From assembly GCA_012798335.1 (NCBI GenBank), contig JAAZNJ010000035.1, positions 1 through 13,441 of the forward strand: DNA of 13,441 bases, read 5' to 3'. Position 1 is the stretch's first letter. Every line of letters begins with the position of its first letter. Of the stretch, positions 6,508-13,432 are shown one piece after another. This DNA comes from Candidatus Woesearchaeota archaeon (GTDB lineage: Archaea; Nanobdellota; Nanobdellia; Pacearchaeales; GW2011-AR1). Below the pieces are notes generated by a model. It did not search any database and was not told the origin of the DNA. It saw nothing but the letters and a program-made list of their open reading frames with translations. A program made the translations under genes and the position numbers.

Positions 6508-7516
6508 TATAAAATTTTATTTCTTTAACAAATTTATTTATTTCTTTAGTTATATTTCTTTTATTATTAAAACTTTTTATCTTTTTAATTAATTTGTCTC
6601 TAATCGGATTGTTATAATAAACTAATTGTCCTTTTTTATTGTAATCTACACCAATAAGGTAAGGGTTATCTTCAAATAACCGGCATGAATAAAAATTTAA
6701 TAACTGATTAGGCAGACTAAAAGTTACATTTGGAAAATATTCTTCATAGATTTTACATGGAAGAGTACTGTTTAAACAACAATAATTTATATTTTCTTTT
6801 GAAGCACTAAAAAGAGAAAGTGTTTTTCCAGAACCTATACAATCATCCACATATAAGTGATTATTATTAATTTTTAATGATTTATTTTTTGGGTTTAAAA
6901 ATTCTATTTTTTTATTAGGTATATCAAAGAATTCTCTTAAAAAAAATCCCCCCCTTAAAACAAAATTTACTGTTTCTGCATCAATTCTATTTATAAAATT
7001 GTTCATTCTTTTCAATTCTCTAGAAAATGTTAAAGGAAGAATATATGTTAGGTATTTGTAAAAAAGATTTACTTTTGAGTTATTTTCAGATAAATTATAT
7101 TCTTCTTCAATTTTAAATTTTTCATTAAGTAATTCTTTTTTAATTTTAAAATTGGCAGTATCAAAATTATTTACAATCATTAAGGTTTTATTCTTTTTCT
7201 TATGATTTTTCCTTTCAAAAAGGGGATTTATCCACCAATCCCAAGCAGGAGCAGTATAGAAGCAGTCTAATTTGCCTATATATTCCACATCCTCTGACTG
7301 CCATAACCCCCCGTTATAAAATATTTTTTTATCATGGCTAATTAATAAAATTCCCATGTTTAATGAATCAGCTTTTTCCATTTCTGATAAATTTACATTA
7401 ATAATATTAGAAAAAATTTTCGAATATTCATTATAATAATCAAAAAAGTTATACTTTTGATCTATTTTTTCTATTTTTTCCTTTAATTCATTAGAAACTA
7501 GATATTCTAAAGTCAT
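6500..7516 (-). CDS. Phosphoribosyltransferase-like protein with unusual N-terminal region
   Basis: 338 aa. The C-terminal half carries VDDCIGSGKT (223-232), the PRPP-binding loop pattern of type I phosphoribosyltransferases (two acidic residues, then a small-residue P-loop-like turn and Thr), preceded by FVLRGGFFL (185-193), like the first PRPP-contact loop. The first about 165 residues are not recognised and include an aromatic run YTAPAWDWWINP (87-98) and two long Lys-rich segments. There is no membrane segment. It follows the HAD-like gene with a 1-nt gap and overlaps the nucleoside hydrolase gene by 8 nt. Likely role: joining a base to PRPP or the reverse. The family (orotate-, uracil- or Ter-type) cannot be named from sequence alone. 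Confidence 0.7.
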   Translation of the reverse strand: MTLEYLVSNELKEKIEKIDQKYNFFDYYNEYSKIFSNIINVNLSEMEKADSLNMGILLISHDKKIFYNGGLWQSEDVEYIGKLDCFYTAPAWDWWINPLFERKNHKKKNKTLMIVNNFDTANFKIKKELLNEKFKIEEEYNLSENNSKVNLFYKYLTYILPLTFSRELKRMNNFINRIDAETVNFVLRGGFFLREFFDIPNKKIEFLNPKNKSLKINNNHLYVDDCIGSGKTLSLFSASKENINYCCLNSTLPCKIYEEYFPNVTFSLPNQLLNFYSCRLFEDNPYLIGVDYNKKGQLVYYNNPIRDKLIKKIKSFNNKRNITKEINKFVKEIKFYNV

Positions 7517-7517
7517 T

Positions 7518-8099
7518 TTATTTTTTTATTAAAATGGAATCAAAACCATATCTTCTTGGGATTTCATAATCTCTCTTTTGATTATCTCCAATCATAACAC
7601 AATTTTCTCCAAGTTCTTCTTTAACAAATTTATATAGATTTTCATCTTTTGTTGTTTTATACTTAAAAGAATAAAACTCCCAAGAAAAAAAATCTTTTAA
7701 TTTTGAAATATTAACAAATTTAAGAGTGTCTAAACCACAATCAGAAACAAGATAAATACGATAATTTCTACTTTTTAATAGAGATAATGTTTCTAAAACT
7801 CCCTTTTTTAGAGTTATATTTTTATAATTTATTAAATTAAATATCTTTTCTGAATAATCTTTTTTTAAGTTAAAAGCATAAATAATATCTTCCTTAAACT
7901 GCTCTTCTGTTATCTCTAATTTAAACCATCTTTCTTTCCAATATTTTAAAAAAGATTGAGTCTCAATATTATCTTTATTAAAATTTAAGAATAAATCCTT
8001 CCACTGTTTTTCTCTAAGTTTACTTTCAGCCAAAGTTCCCCAAAAATCGATTAATATATTCTCTCTATTAAGTTTAGTGTAGTCAATTAAATAATTCAT
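7518..8099 (-). CDS. HAD-superfamily protein with DxW-type nucleophile motif
   Basis: 193-aa haloacid-dehalogenase-fold protein. Motif I is IDFWGTL (17-23) with nucleophile D18, but position +2 is Trp20, not the Asp that serves as acid/base in phosphatases. Motif II is YLVSDCG (about 114-120), the motif III Lys lies in the KYKTTKDE region and motif IV is VMIGDNQKRD. A small helical cap fits between residues 25 and 100. The D-x-aromatic-G-T form resembles the L-2-haloacid dehalogenase branch and some uncharacterised hydrolases, so ordinary phosphatase activity is doubtful. It is first in the leftward operon, with a TATA box about 25 nt before the ATG. It may process or hydrolyse the cassette's metabolite. 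Confidence 0.85.
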   Translation of the reverse strand: MNYLIDYTKLNRENILIDFWGTLAESKLREKQWKDLFLNFNKDNIETQSFLKYWKERWFKLEITEEQFKEDIIYAFNLKKDYSEKIFNLINYKNITLKKGVLETLSLLKSRNYRIYLVSDCGLDTLKFVNISKLKDFFSWEFYSFKYKTTKDENLYKFVKEELGENCVMIGDNQKRDYEIPRRYGFDSILIKK

Positions 8100-8209
8100 A
8101 TTTTAGTGGTTATTTCTAAAGTTTATAATCTTTACTAATAAGTTACTACAAAGATAATCACCTCTTCTATTTTAAAAAATTTTTTAAATAAAAGAAAACT
8201 ATTATTTCT
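8100..8209. promoter_or_regulatory. Divergent promoter region of the nucleotide cassette
   Basis: This 110-nt gap separates the leftward HAD-like gene and the rightward NUDIX gene. The minus strand has TTATAAAC (8121-8128), about 26 nt before the start at 8099. The plus strand has TTTAAATA (8183-8190), about 23 nt before the start at 8210. Both fit leaderless archaeal promoters. The 54 nt between them are shared, so the two operons could be co-regulated. I see no convincing operator palindrome. Confidence 0.5.
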
Positions 8210-8659
8210 ATGGTAAAAATAGGAATTAAAATAAGGGTTTCAGCTATAATTTTTGATTCTAAAGGGCTAGTGCTTACTAAACATTTTGTAAAGGGTTTTG
8301 GAGAATATTTTCTTCTTCCTGGAGGGGGGTTAGAAAAAGGGGAAGACCCAATTGAAGCTTTGAAAAGAGAGTGTAAGGAAGAGATTGGGGTAGATATTTG
8401 GGTAGAAAGATTAGTTTACTACAAAAGTGCATATAGTGATGAAGACACTTATTTAGATTTAATTTTTTTATGTAAACCTTTATCGAATAATTTTAAGGTA
8501 TCTCCTGAAGAGCAAAATGTAAAGGGAGTTGTATTTATAAAAAATGAAGAAGAACTTAAAAAAATTAATTTTTTTCCTAAACAGATTATACAAAGAATTT
8601 ATCAACCTTTACCAATTTCTGCTGAATTTTTAGGAAAGGTTAAGTATCCAGAAGAGTAA
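8210..8659 (+). CDS. NUDIX hydrolase
   Basis: 149-aa NUDIX-fold hydrolase acting on compounds of the form nucleoside diphosphate linked to X. The NUDIX box is complete at residues 39-61: G-x5-E-x7-R-E-C-x-E-E-x-G-V, with R53/E54 and E57/E58 as the metal-binding core. The strand VSAIIFDSKGLVLT precedes it, and a C-terminal segment YQPLPISAEFLG follows. Size and layout match MutT/ADP-ribose-type small NUDIX proteins; substrate is not predictable. It is the first rightward gene of the cassette with its own TATA box; the next gene is 44 nt on with another TATA-like box. It could sanitise or activate a nucleotide intermediate. Confidence 0.92.
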   Translation: MVKIGIKIRVSAIIFDSKGLVLTKHFVKGFGEYFLLPGGGLEKGEDPIEALKRECKEEIGVDIWVERLVYYKSAYSDEDTYLDLIFLCKPLSNNFKVSPEEQNVKGVVFIKNEEELKKINFFPKQIIQRIYQPLPISAEFLGKVKYPEE

Positions 8660-8677
8660 TTATATAATAGTAACATT

Positions 8678-8685
8678 TTTAAATA
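8678..8685 (+). promoter_or_regulatory. TATA box of the anthranilate-phosphoribosyltransferase-like gene
   Basis: TTTAAATA about 23 nt before the ATG at 8704, in the 44-nt gap after the NUDIX gene. The large rightward operon may therefore start here independently of the NUDIX gene. Confidence 0.45.
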
Positions 8686-8703
8686 TGATATCCTTTTATT
8701 ATT

Positions 8704-9705
8704 ATGCAGTTTAAAGAGCTTACAAATAAAGTTATGAATGGGGATTACTTATCCTTTCAAGAGATTTCTAGTTTTATTTCGGATTCTAGACAATCATTGA
8801 TAAATGGGTTAGAATTTGTTACTATGCTTACTGCAATGGAAACAAGAAATAGAATAAAAGGTATAAATCTAGAGGAATGTGCCTCGCTTATTAAGGCTTT
8901 AAAGTTAGATAATACAATAAATCTGGAAAATTTATTATGTAATTCCGGAACAGGGGGGGATAAAATAAAAACAATCAATATTAGTACTCCTTCTTCAATT
9001 GTAATTGCAAGTTGTGGGGTAAAAGTCTTAAAAAATGGCTCCAGAAGAATCTCTGGCTGTAGTGGGAGTAAAGAATTTTTAGATTATCTTGGAATTGATA
9101 CTAACAGGAAGTTAGACTTAGTTAAAGAAGATGTTAAAAATGTAGGGATAGGTTATTTTGATTTTTCTAATTTGATCCCAATAAAAGAAAGATCTGGGCT
9201 TAGGAGTCCTTTAAATTACATTGGTCCTTTATGTAATCCTTCTAAGGTCACTTACAAAATTTTAGGAACTACAGATTTAAAATATGTTAAGTCAATAAAA
9301 CCTTTATTAAACACTCTTTTTGACAATTATATTGTTATTTACAATGAACTGATTGATGAACTATCTCTTTCAGATAATAGCTATATATTTGAAAAAAAAG
9401 GTGAAATCTTAAAAGAGTATGTATTTAATCCAAGAGAAGAAAAATTGCCTTTTGTAGATTATAAATCTATAGCTCATCCTGGAGAGATCGGAAAGGGTGT
9501 AGAGATTGTGTTAGAAAGCATTTCTGGAAAAGAAAACCCTCCTCAAGAGATTATTTCTTTAAATGCAGGAGTAGGTATATATCTTGCAAATAAGGTAAAA
9601 TCTATTAAAGAAGGTTATTACTTGGCAAAAAACCTGATTTGTTCTAAAAAAGTTATTTCAAAATTAAATGAATGGAGAGAGTTTCAAAAGAAAAATTATG
9701 ATTAA
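8704..9705 (+). CDS. Anthranilate-phosphoribosyltransferase-like (TrpD/NP-II fold) protein
   Basis: 333 aa, full length for the TrpD family and colinear with it: GTGGD (82-86) and NIST (92-95) for PRPP/phosphate binding, KNGSR (110-114) at the KHGNR position, SGCSGS (117-122), an Arg-containing RSGLRSPLNYIGPLCNP (163-179) matching the conserved hinge, and the metal-binding pair D218-E219 in LIDELSL. The C-terminal AGVGIYLANK...EGYYLAK region also matches. The His of KHGNR, which contacts anthranilate, is Asn here and Asn is Ser, so the acceptor substrate may differ. No tryptophan-pathway genes are nearby. Expected chemistry is transfer of phosphoribose from PRPP to an aromatic or heterocyclic amine, or phosphorolysis of a nucleoside. 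Its end overlaps the next gene. Confidence 0.88.
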   Translation: MQFKELTNKVMNGDYLSFQEISSFISDSRQSLINGLEFVTMLTAMETRNRIKGINLEECASLIKALKLDNTINLENLLCNSGTGGDKIKTINISTPSSIVIASCGVKVLKNGSRRISGCSGSKEFLDYLGIDTNRKLDLVKEDVKNVGIGYFDFSNLIPIKERSGLRSPLNYIGPLCNPSKVTYKILGTTDLKYVKSIKPLLNTLFDNYIVIYNELIDELSLSDNSYIFEKKGEILKEYVFNPREEKLPFVDYKSIAHPGEIGKGVEIVLESISGKENPPQEIISLNAGVGIYLANKVKSIKEGYYLAKNLICSKKVISKLNEWREFQKKNYD

Positions 9706-11254
9706 AGAAGATATTTACAAAATATTGTATGAAAAATTAAAAAGTAGCAATAAGGAAATAAAAAAAATAAGTGGTATAAAAAGATGTTTAGAATCTTCTA
9801 TTTCAAATAGTCTTAACCCTGCTAATAATACAGACTATTTATTAAAATATATTGGATCTACTGAAACTGAAACTTCTTTAAAAGGAAGTTCAGATATTGA
9901 TTTAATAATTGGAATACATCCGTATGACTCAAAAGAGTTTAAAAGAATTTTATATCTAAACAAAGAAATAAATAATTTAAATTTAAGAGAAAATGTAAAC
10001 ATAGTTAGAGATATTGCTACTGGAAGTTATTATGGGATTAAGGTCGGTTTTATAGGGTTAGATCATCATTCTGATCCAAGTTATAGTCTTGAAGGAGATG
10101 TTTTAAATCATCCTGATTTTTCTAAGGTTCATTTAAATAATAACCAAAAAAGAGAAGTTATTTTAACAAAATTATTCTTTAAAAATTTAGAAATTAAAAA
10201 TCGTGATTTAGGAGGAGGTTTTTCTACAGAACAGATAATCGCTTATTTTGGTAATTTTGAAGAATTTTTGAATTATCTTTCTTTAAATAAACCAATTTTT
10301 ATAGATTATTCTAAAAAATTTAATGGTGAACGTTCAAACATGACTATCTCATATCCTTTTTGTGGATTAAAAAATATGTCTTGGAGGTTTAGTGAAGAGC
10401 AGTTTAAAAGATCAGTCGATTATGCAAAAAGAATTCTTTCAGATCCAGAAATATTTTTGGAAGATTCCTTGATTAGATTTAATAAAAATTTGTGGGTCAA
10501 TAGAGGTCAAGAATTATCTGATAAATTAGATTATTCAACCCCGGATATTTTTTTAAGCAAGATAGAAAATAGATTTATCCGTAATAAACTTTCCAAGATC
10601 CCTTTTAAAAGCCTTTTAGATGTTGGGTGTGGGAATGGTTTTAGTACAAGAGATATGACTTATTCCCTAAAAGATAAGATAATTATCGGAATAGATAATA
10701 ATCCTTTAGCGATTAAAAATGCAATTAATTTGGTTAAACATAACAAGTCTTCTAAATACACATTTATTAATGCAAACTTAGATTCATTAAATTTTAAAGA
10801 AGGTCAATTTGATATTATTATTGCAAAAAGATTTTTATGCAATATCCCTTCAGATAGATTAAAAGAAGAAACAATAAAAAAAATGAGTTCTTTCCTTGAT
10901 TCTAAGGGATACTTGTTTATATTTGATTTAATTCAAGAAGGTTATACAAAGACTAATAATATAAGAAAAAATATTAATTTAGAAGAGTTAACACAACCGA
11001 ATCACACTTTAATTCCAAAAGAAAAAGATATTATCCAAATGGCAGAATCTTCTTCATTAAAAATTGATAAAATATATGATCCAACATCTACATATTATGC
11101 AAGCACTAGAATTTTATATCCTTTCCTTAGAAAAATATTTAAAAAAGAAGAGTCCAACATCAGATTTGATTCATTCCTTCATAGATTACCCCTTTTCCTT
11201 CCCCCAATGTTTAACCTTGGCGTAGATAAATTATATATATTCAAGAAAAAATGA
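9698..11254 (+). CDS. Fusion: archaeal CCA-enzyme-like nucleotidyltransferase + SAM methyltransferase
   Basis: 518 aa from this start, which overlaps the previous stop by 8 nt; a start at 9668 would add ten residues. Residues about 1-265 resemble the archaeal class I CCA-adding family: GSTETETSLKGSSDIDLII (53-71) with catalytic D66 and D68, a probable third Asp at D122, then NHPDF...TKLFFKNL and GGGFSTEQIIAYFGNFEEF (172-190), mirroring the family's GFSGYL...YGSF segment. Residues about 300-518 are a class I methyltransferase with LLDVGCGNG (306-314) and GIDNNPLAIKNA (331-342). The canonical enzyme is not fused to a methyltransferase. It probably transfers a nucleotide to a small molecule or RNA and methylates it; the target is unknown. 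The next gene overlaps by 4 nt. Confidence 0.85.
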   Translation: MIKEDIYKILYEKLKSSNKEIKKISGIKRCLESSISNSLNPANNTDYLLKYIGSTETETSLKGSSDIDLIIGIHPYDSKEFKRILYLNKEINNLNLRENVNIVRDIATGSYYGIKVGFIGLDHHSDPSYSLEGDVLNHPDFSKVHLNNNQKREVILTKLFFKNLEIKNRDLGGGFSTEQIIAYFGNFEEFLNYLSLNKPIFIDYSKKFNGERSNMTISYPFCGLKNMSWRFSEEQFKRSVDYAKRILSDPEIFLEDSLIRFNKNLWVNRGQELSDKLDYSTPDIFLSKIENRFIRNKLSKIPFKSLLDVGCGNGFSTRDMTYSLKDKIIIGIDNNPLAIKNAINLVKHNKSSKYTFINANLDSLNFKEGQFDIIIAKRFLCNIPSDRLKEETIKKMSSFLDSKGYLFIFDLIQEGYTKTNNIRKNINLEELTQPNHTLIPKEKDIIQMAESSSLKIDKIYDPTSTYYASTRILYPFLRKIFKKEESNIRFDSFLHRLPLFLPPMFNLGVDKLYIFKKK

Positions 11255-11919
11255 AAAAAGTTATTGAGATAGGCTTTGATGGGTTAAACAGATGTGGTAA
11301 AGATACACAAATTGCTCTTTTTTTAAATTATTTATCTAAAAAAAATTATCCCTATATTATGGCAAGAGGCGATGGGACTAGATCAGGTAATGACCCTCTT
11401 TATCCCCCATCAATTTGGTGGGAGGAAAATAGAGCTAATTTAATGGACGTAAATTCAGAAAATTATTCTTATAAACTCAATCTATCATATCAAAGACTCT
11501 GTAGAGAAGCATTGATATTTAAAAGAAGGTTAGAAAATATTTCTTCAACAAGTTATCTTATTTTTAATAGGTCTATCCTTTCCAGGTATTTTTCTTTAAA
11601 ACAGTATGATCCGGATATAAGTTTAGAAGAAGCACTTATTTCATTTAATCCAAAGAATAAAAATTTAATTCCCCCTATCTATCCAGATTTAACTTTAGTA
11701 TTAGATGTCCCAAAGGAAGAACTTTTAAGGAGATTAGAAAATTCTATAATTCCTGAAACACAAAGATACGATTTAATTAAGTTTAGGATAAATAAATATT
11801 ATTCATTATATAAACAGATATTAGAAGAATTAAAAAAAAATGAAAAAGTTAAAGTTTTTGATGGTAAAAAAAATCCTGTTGAATTAAATAAAGAAATAAT
11901 CTCTTTTTTAAACCTATGA
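11251..11919 (+). CDS. Thymidylate-kinase-like P-loop nucleotide kinase
   Basis: 222 aa, P-loop NMP-kinase fold closest to thymidylate kinase. The Walker A is GLNRCGKDTQ (11-20) after IEIGFD, paralleling the FEGLDGxGKTTQ start of dTMP kinases but with Asn-Arg-Cys in the middle. NRSILSRYFSL (about 106-116) sits where the DR-Y/H motif lies, with Asn replacing the usual Asp. DLTLVLDVPKEELLRRLE (about 147-164) is the typical end of the core, and a LID-like Arg segment ETQRYD follows. Start and stop overlap both neighbours by 4 nt (ATGA), so it is made with them. Deviations at substrate-contact motifs hint at a non-dTMP substrate, possibly the cassette's nucleotide. Confidence 0.85.
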   Translation: MKKVIEIGFDGLNRCGKDTQIALFLNYLSKKNYPYIMARGDGTRSGNDPLYPPSIWWEENRANLMDVNSENYSYKLNLSYQRLCREALIFKRRLENISSTSYLIFNRSILSRYFSLKQYDPDISLEEALISFNPKNKNLIPPIYPDLTLVLDVPKEELLRRLENSIIPETQRYDLIKFRINKYYSLYKQILEELKKNEKVKVFDGKKNPVELNKEIISFLNL

Positions 11920-12557
11920 AAAAATCTTTACTTTTTGACATGGATGGAACATTATATCCTCTTGAAAAAGATGATTTTTACAAAACCGAATTGTATCTAA
12001 AAATAGAGAATAATACAATTTTTTATTTAAAAGAAAAATTATCTCTTACTGAAAAAGAAGCAGAAAATTGCTATTTGAAAATAAAGGAAAAATATCCCCG
12101 TCTTTATAGTTTTGGACTAAATAAAGAATATGGTATAAACAAAGAAGAATATCTTAATTTTTGTTGGAATTTTAATCCTAGTAAATTTGTAAAAAAATTG
12201 TTTAATCCTAAAGAAGTTATTAAATATTTAAATAAAGATTATCAAACCATTTTAGTAAGTGATGCCCCTTTAATTTGGGTAAATAATGTAAAAGAATATC
12301 TAGACATGAATAATCTTTTCAACGAAACATTTAGTGGAGCTCAGTTATGTTTAAGGAAAAAAGAGGGTCTTTTTGATTTAATTGTTCGCTCATTAGGTCT
12401 TAATCCTAAAGATAGTTATGTTATCGGTGATGAAGAAGAAAATGATATCCTCCCAGCAAAAAATTTAGGATTACATACATTTTATGTTGGATTAAAAGAA
12501 TTTTCTTCTTCAGAATTTAAAATAAAAAATATAACTGAGTTAACAAAATATTTATAA
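11916..12557 (+). CDS. HAD-superfamily phosphatase (pyrimidine 5'-nucleotidase-like)
   Basis: 213 aa with a complete phosphatase motif I, FDMDGTLYPL (7-16; nucleophile D8, acid/base D10), motif II ILVSDAPLIW (about 109-118), a motif III Lys in CLRKKEG, and motif IV YVIGDEEENDI (about 168-178). The DGTLYP start and small helical cap resemble the pyrimidine 5'-nucleotidase/phosphoglycolate phosphatase branch. It overlaps the kinase gene by 4 nt and touches the next gene at the TAATG junction. Unlike the other HAD protein in the cassette (D-x-W), this one should be a true phosphatase, perhaps removing phosphate from a nucleoside monophosphate. Substrate is unassigned. Confidence 0.88.
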   Translation: MKKSLLFDMDGTLYPLEKDDFYKTELYLKIENNTIFYLKEKLSLTEKEAENCYLKIKEKYPRLYSFGLNKEYGINKEEYLNFCWNFNPSKFVKKLFNPKEVIKYLNKDYQTILVSDAPLIWVNNVKEYLDMNNLFNETFSGAQLCLRKKEGLFDLIVRSLGLNPKDSYVIGDEEENDILPAKNLGLHTFYVGLKEFSSSEFKIKNITELTKYL

Positions 12558-13282
12558 TGATGAAATATTTTTTAGAAGATCATTTGAAAGATAATCCTTG
12601 TAGAGGAATAATCTCTGGTCAGACTTTAGATAATAAAGGCCTTCAAATATTTTGGTTAATGTCTAGAAGCGAAATAGGGAAAAATAGAAAATCGATTATA
12701 GAAAATAAAGATATAATAGTTATAACAAAAGATGCTAATTTTAATTATGATCCTTCTTTGTCTTTTAAAAGTATGATTACTTATGAAAATACGCATCTTT
12801 GTGGAAATTGGGATCATGTTGAAAGGATAATAAATGAACTAAAAAAATCTGGAGACTTATTTAAAATATTACAATCATATTCCTTTGTTTTAGATAAACC
12901 AGTATTTACCCCAAGGATATTAAGTTATCAAAGAGATAGTTATAATACAACTTTAGGATTAATAAAAACCAATTCAAATTTTTTTAAGGTCGATGATAAA
13001 AAAAAGATTAATTTAGATTTTAATCCATTACAGTATAGTGATTATAAACTTTATAATCTCCCTCTTTTTCCTGGCGTTGGATATTGTATAACAACTTATA
13101 TGCCCGGAAGTAATACTCTTTCATCTTTTGATGTGAATCCAATCAAAGTAGAATTAGGCAATAATCTTGAAGAAGTAATTAATTCTTTTTGGGATAAGTT
13201 AGATAAAACCTGGAGAATTTCAATATCAGGTAAATCTTTTGACGAAAATGGGCTTATTGATTTAAAAGTTATTAATGTTTAA
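12557..13282 (+). CDS. IMP-cyclohydrolase-like (PurO family) protein
   Basis: 241 aa. Archaeal PurO closes FAICAR to IMP in purine synthesis; length is close to the family's about 200-220. Family landmarks are NPCRGIISGQT (13-23) followed by FWLMSRSEIGKNR (about 32-44), matching the NPxRG...Y/W-x-x-GRS-x-x-x-NR signature; YDPSLSF; FTPRILS (about 116-122, the TPRIxG segment); and GVGYCITTYMPG near residue 180 with a downstream Ser-Phe, as in the family's C-terminus. The GRS motif is SRS here. The start shares one base with the previous stop (TAATG); an immediately following second ATG is an alternative. No other purine genes lie nearby. It is the last gene of the operon and may cyclise a FAICAR-like intermediate. 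Confidence 0.78.
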   Translation: MMKYFLEDHLKDNPCRGIISGQTLDNKGLQIFWLMSRSEIGKNRKSIIENKDIIVITKDANFNYDPSLSFKSMITYENTHLCGNWDHVERIINELKKSGDLFKILQSYSFVLDKPVFTPRILSYQRDSYNTTLGLIKTNSNFFKVDDKKKINLDFNPLQYSDYKLYNLPLFPGVGYCITTYMPGSNTLSSFDVNPIKVELGNNLEEVINSFWDKLDKTWRISISGKSFDENGLIDLKVINV

Positions 13283-13392
13283 GTTAAGTTCATTATTATT
13301 TTAAAAAATCTATAAATTTCATCTCGACAATCTTTAAAAAGTCAATCAATCACCCCCCAACAACGATGGAAAATAAATTGTTAATTATAAAC

Positions 13393-13426
13393 GACCGCCC
13401 ATCAAATATGTCTAAATGGCATCGTC
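13393..13426 (-). repeat. Imperfect dyad, right copy of the inverted pair
   Basis: GACCGCCCAT (13393-13402), a 13-nt spacer, then ATGGCATCGTC (13416-13426). On the minus strand it reads GACGATGCCAT...ATGGGCGGTC, matching the copy after tRNA-Ser in both arms (one has a 2-nt insertion) and in spacer length. The two copies lie about 7.9 kb apart in inverted orientation, flanking the cassette. Confidence 0.5.
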
Positions 13427-13432
13427 TTTGTT

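Noticed and set aside
8704..9705. Genuine tryptophan-pathway TrpD
   Set aside because: The acceptor motif is altered and no other trp gene is in the operon, so only family-level naming is justified.
9698..10500. Nucleotidyltransferase domain as a CBASS-type cyclic-nucleotide synthase
   Set aside because: Downstream segments fit the archaeal CCA family better, and no effector, membrane or Cap-type partner gene is present.
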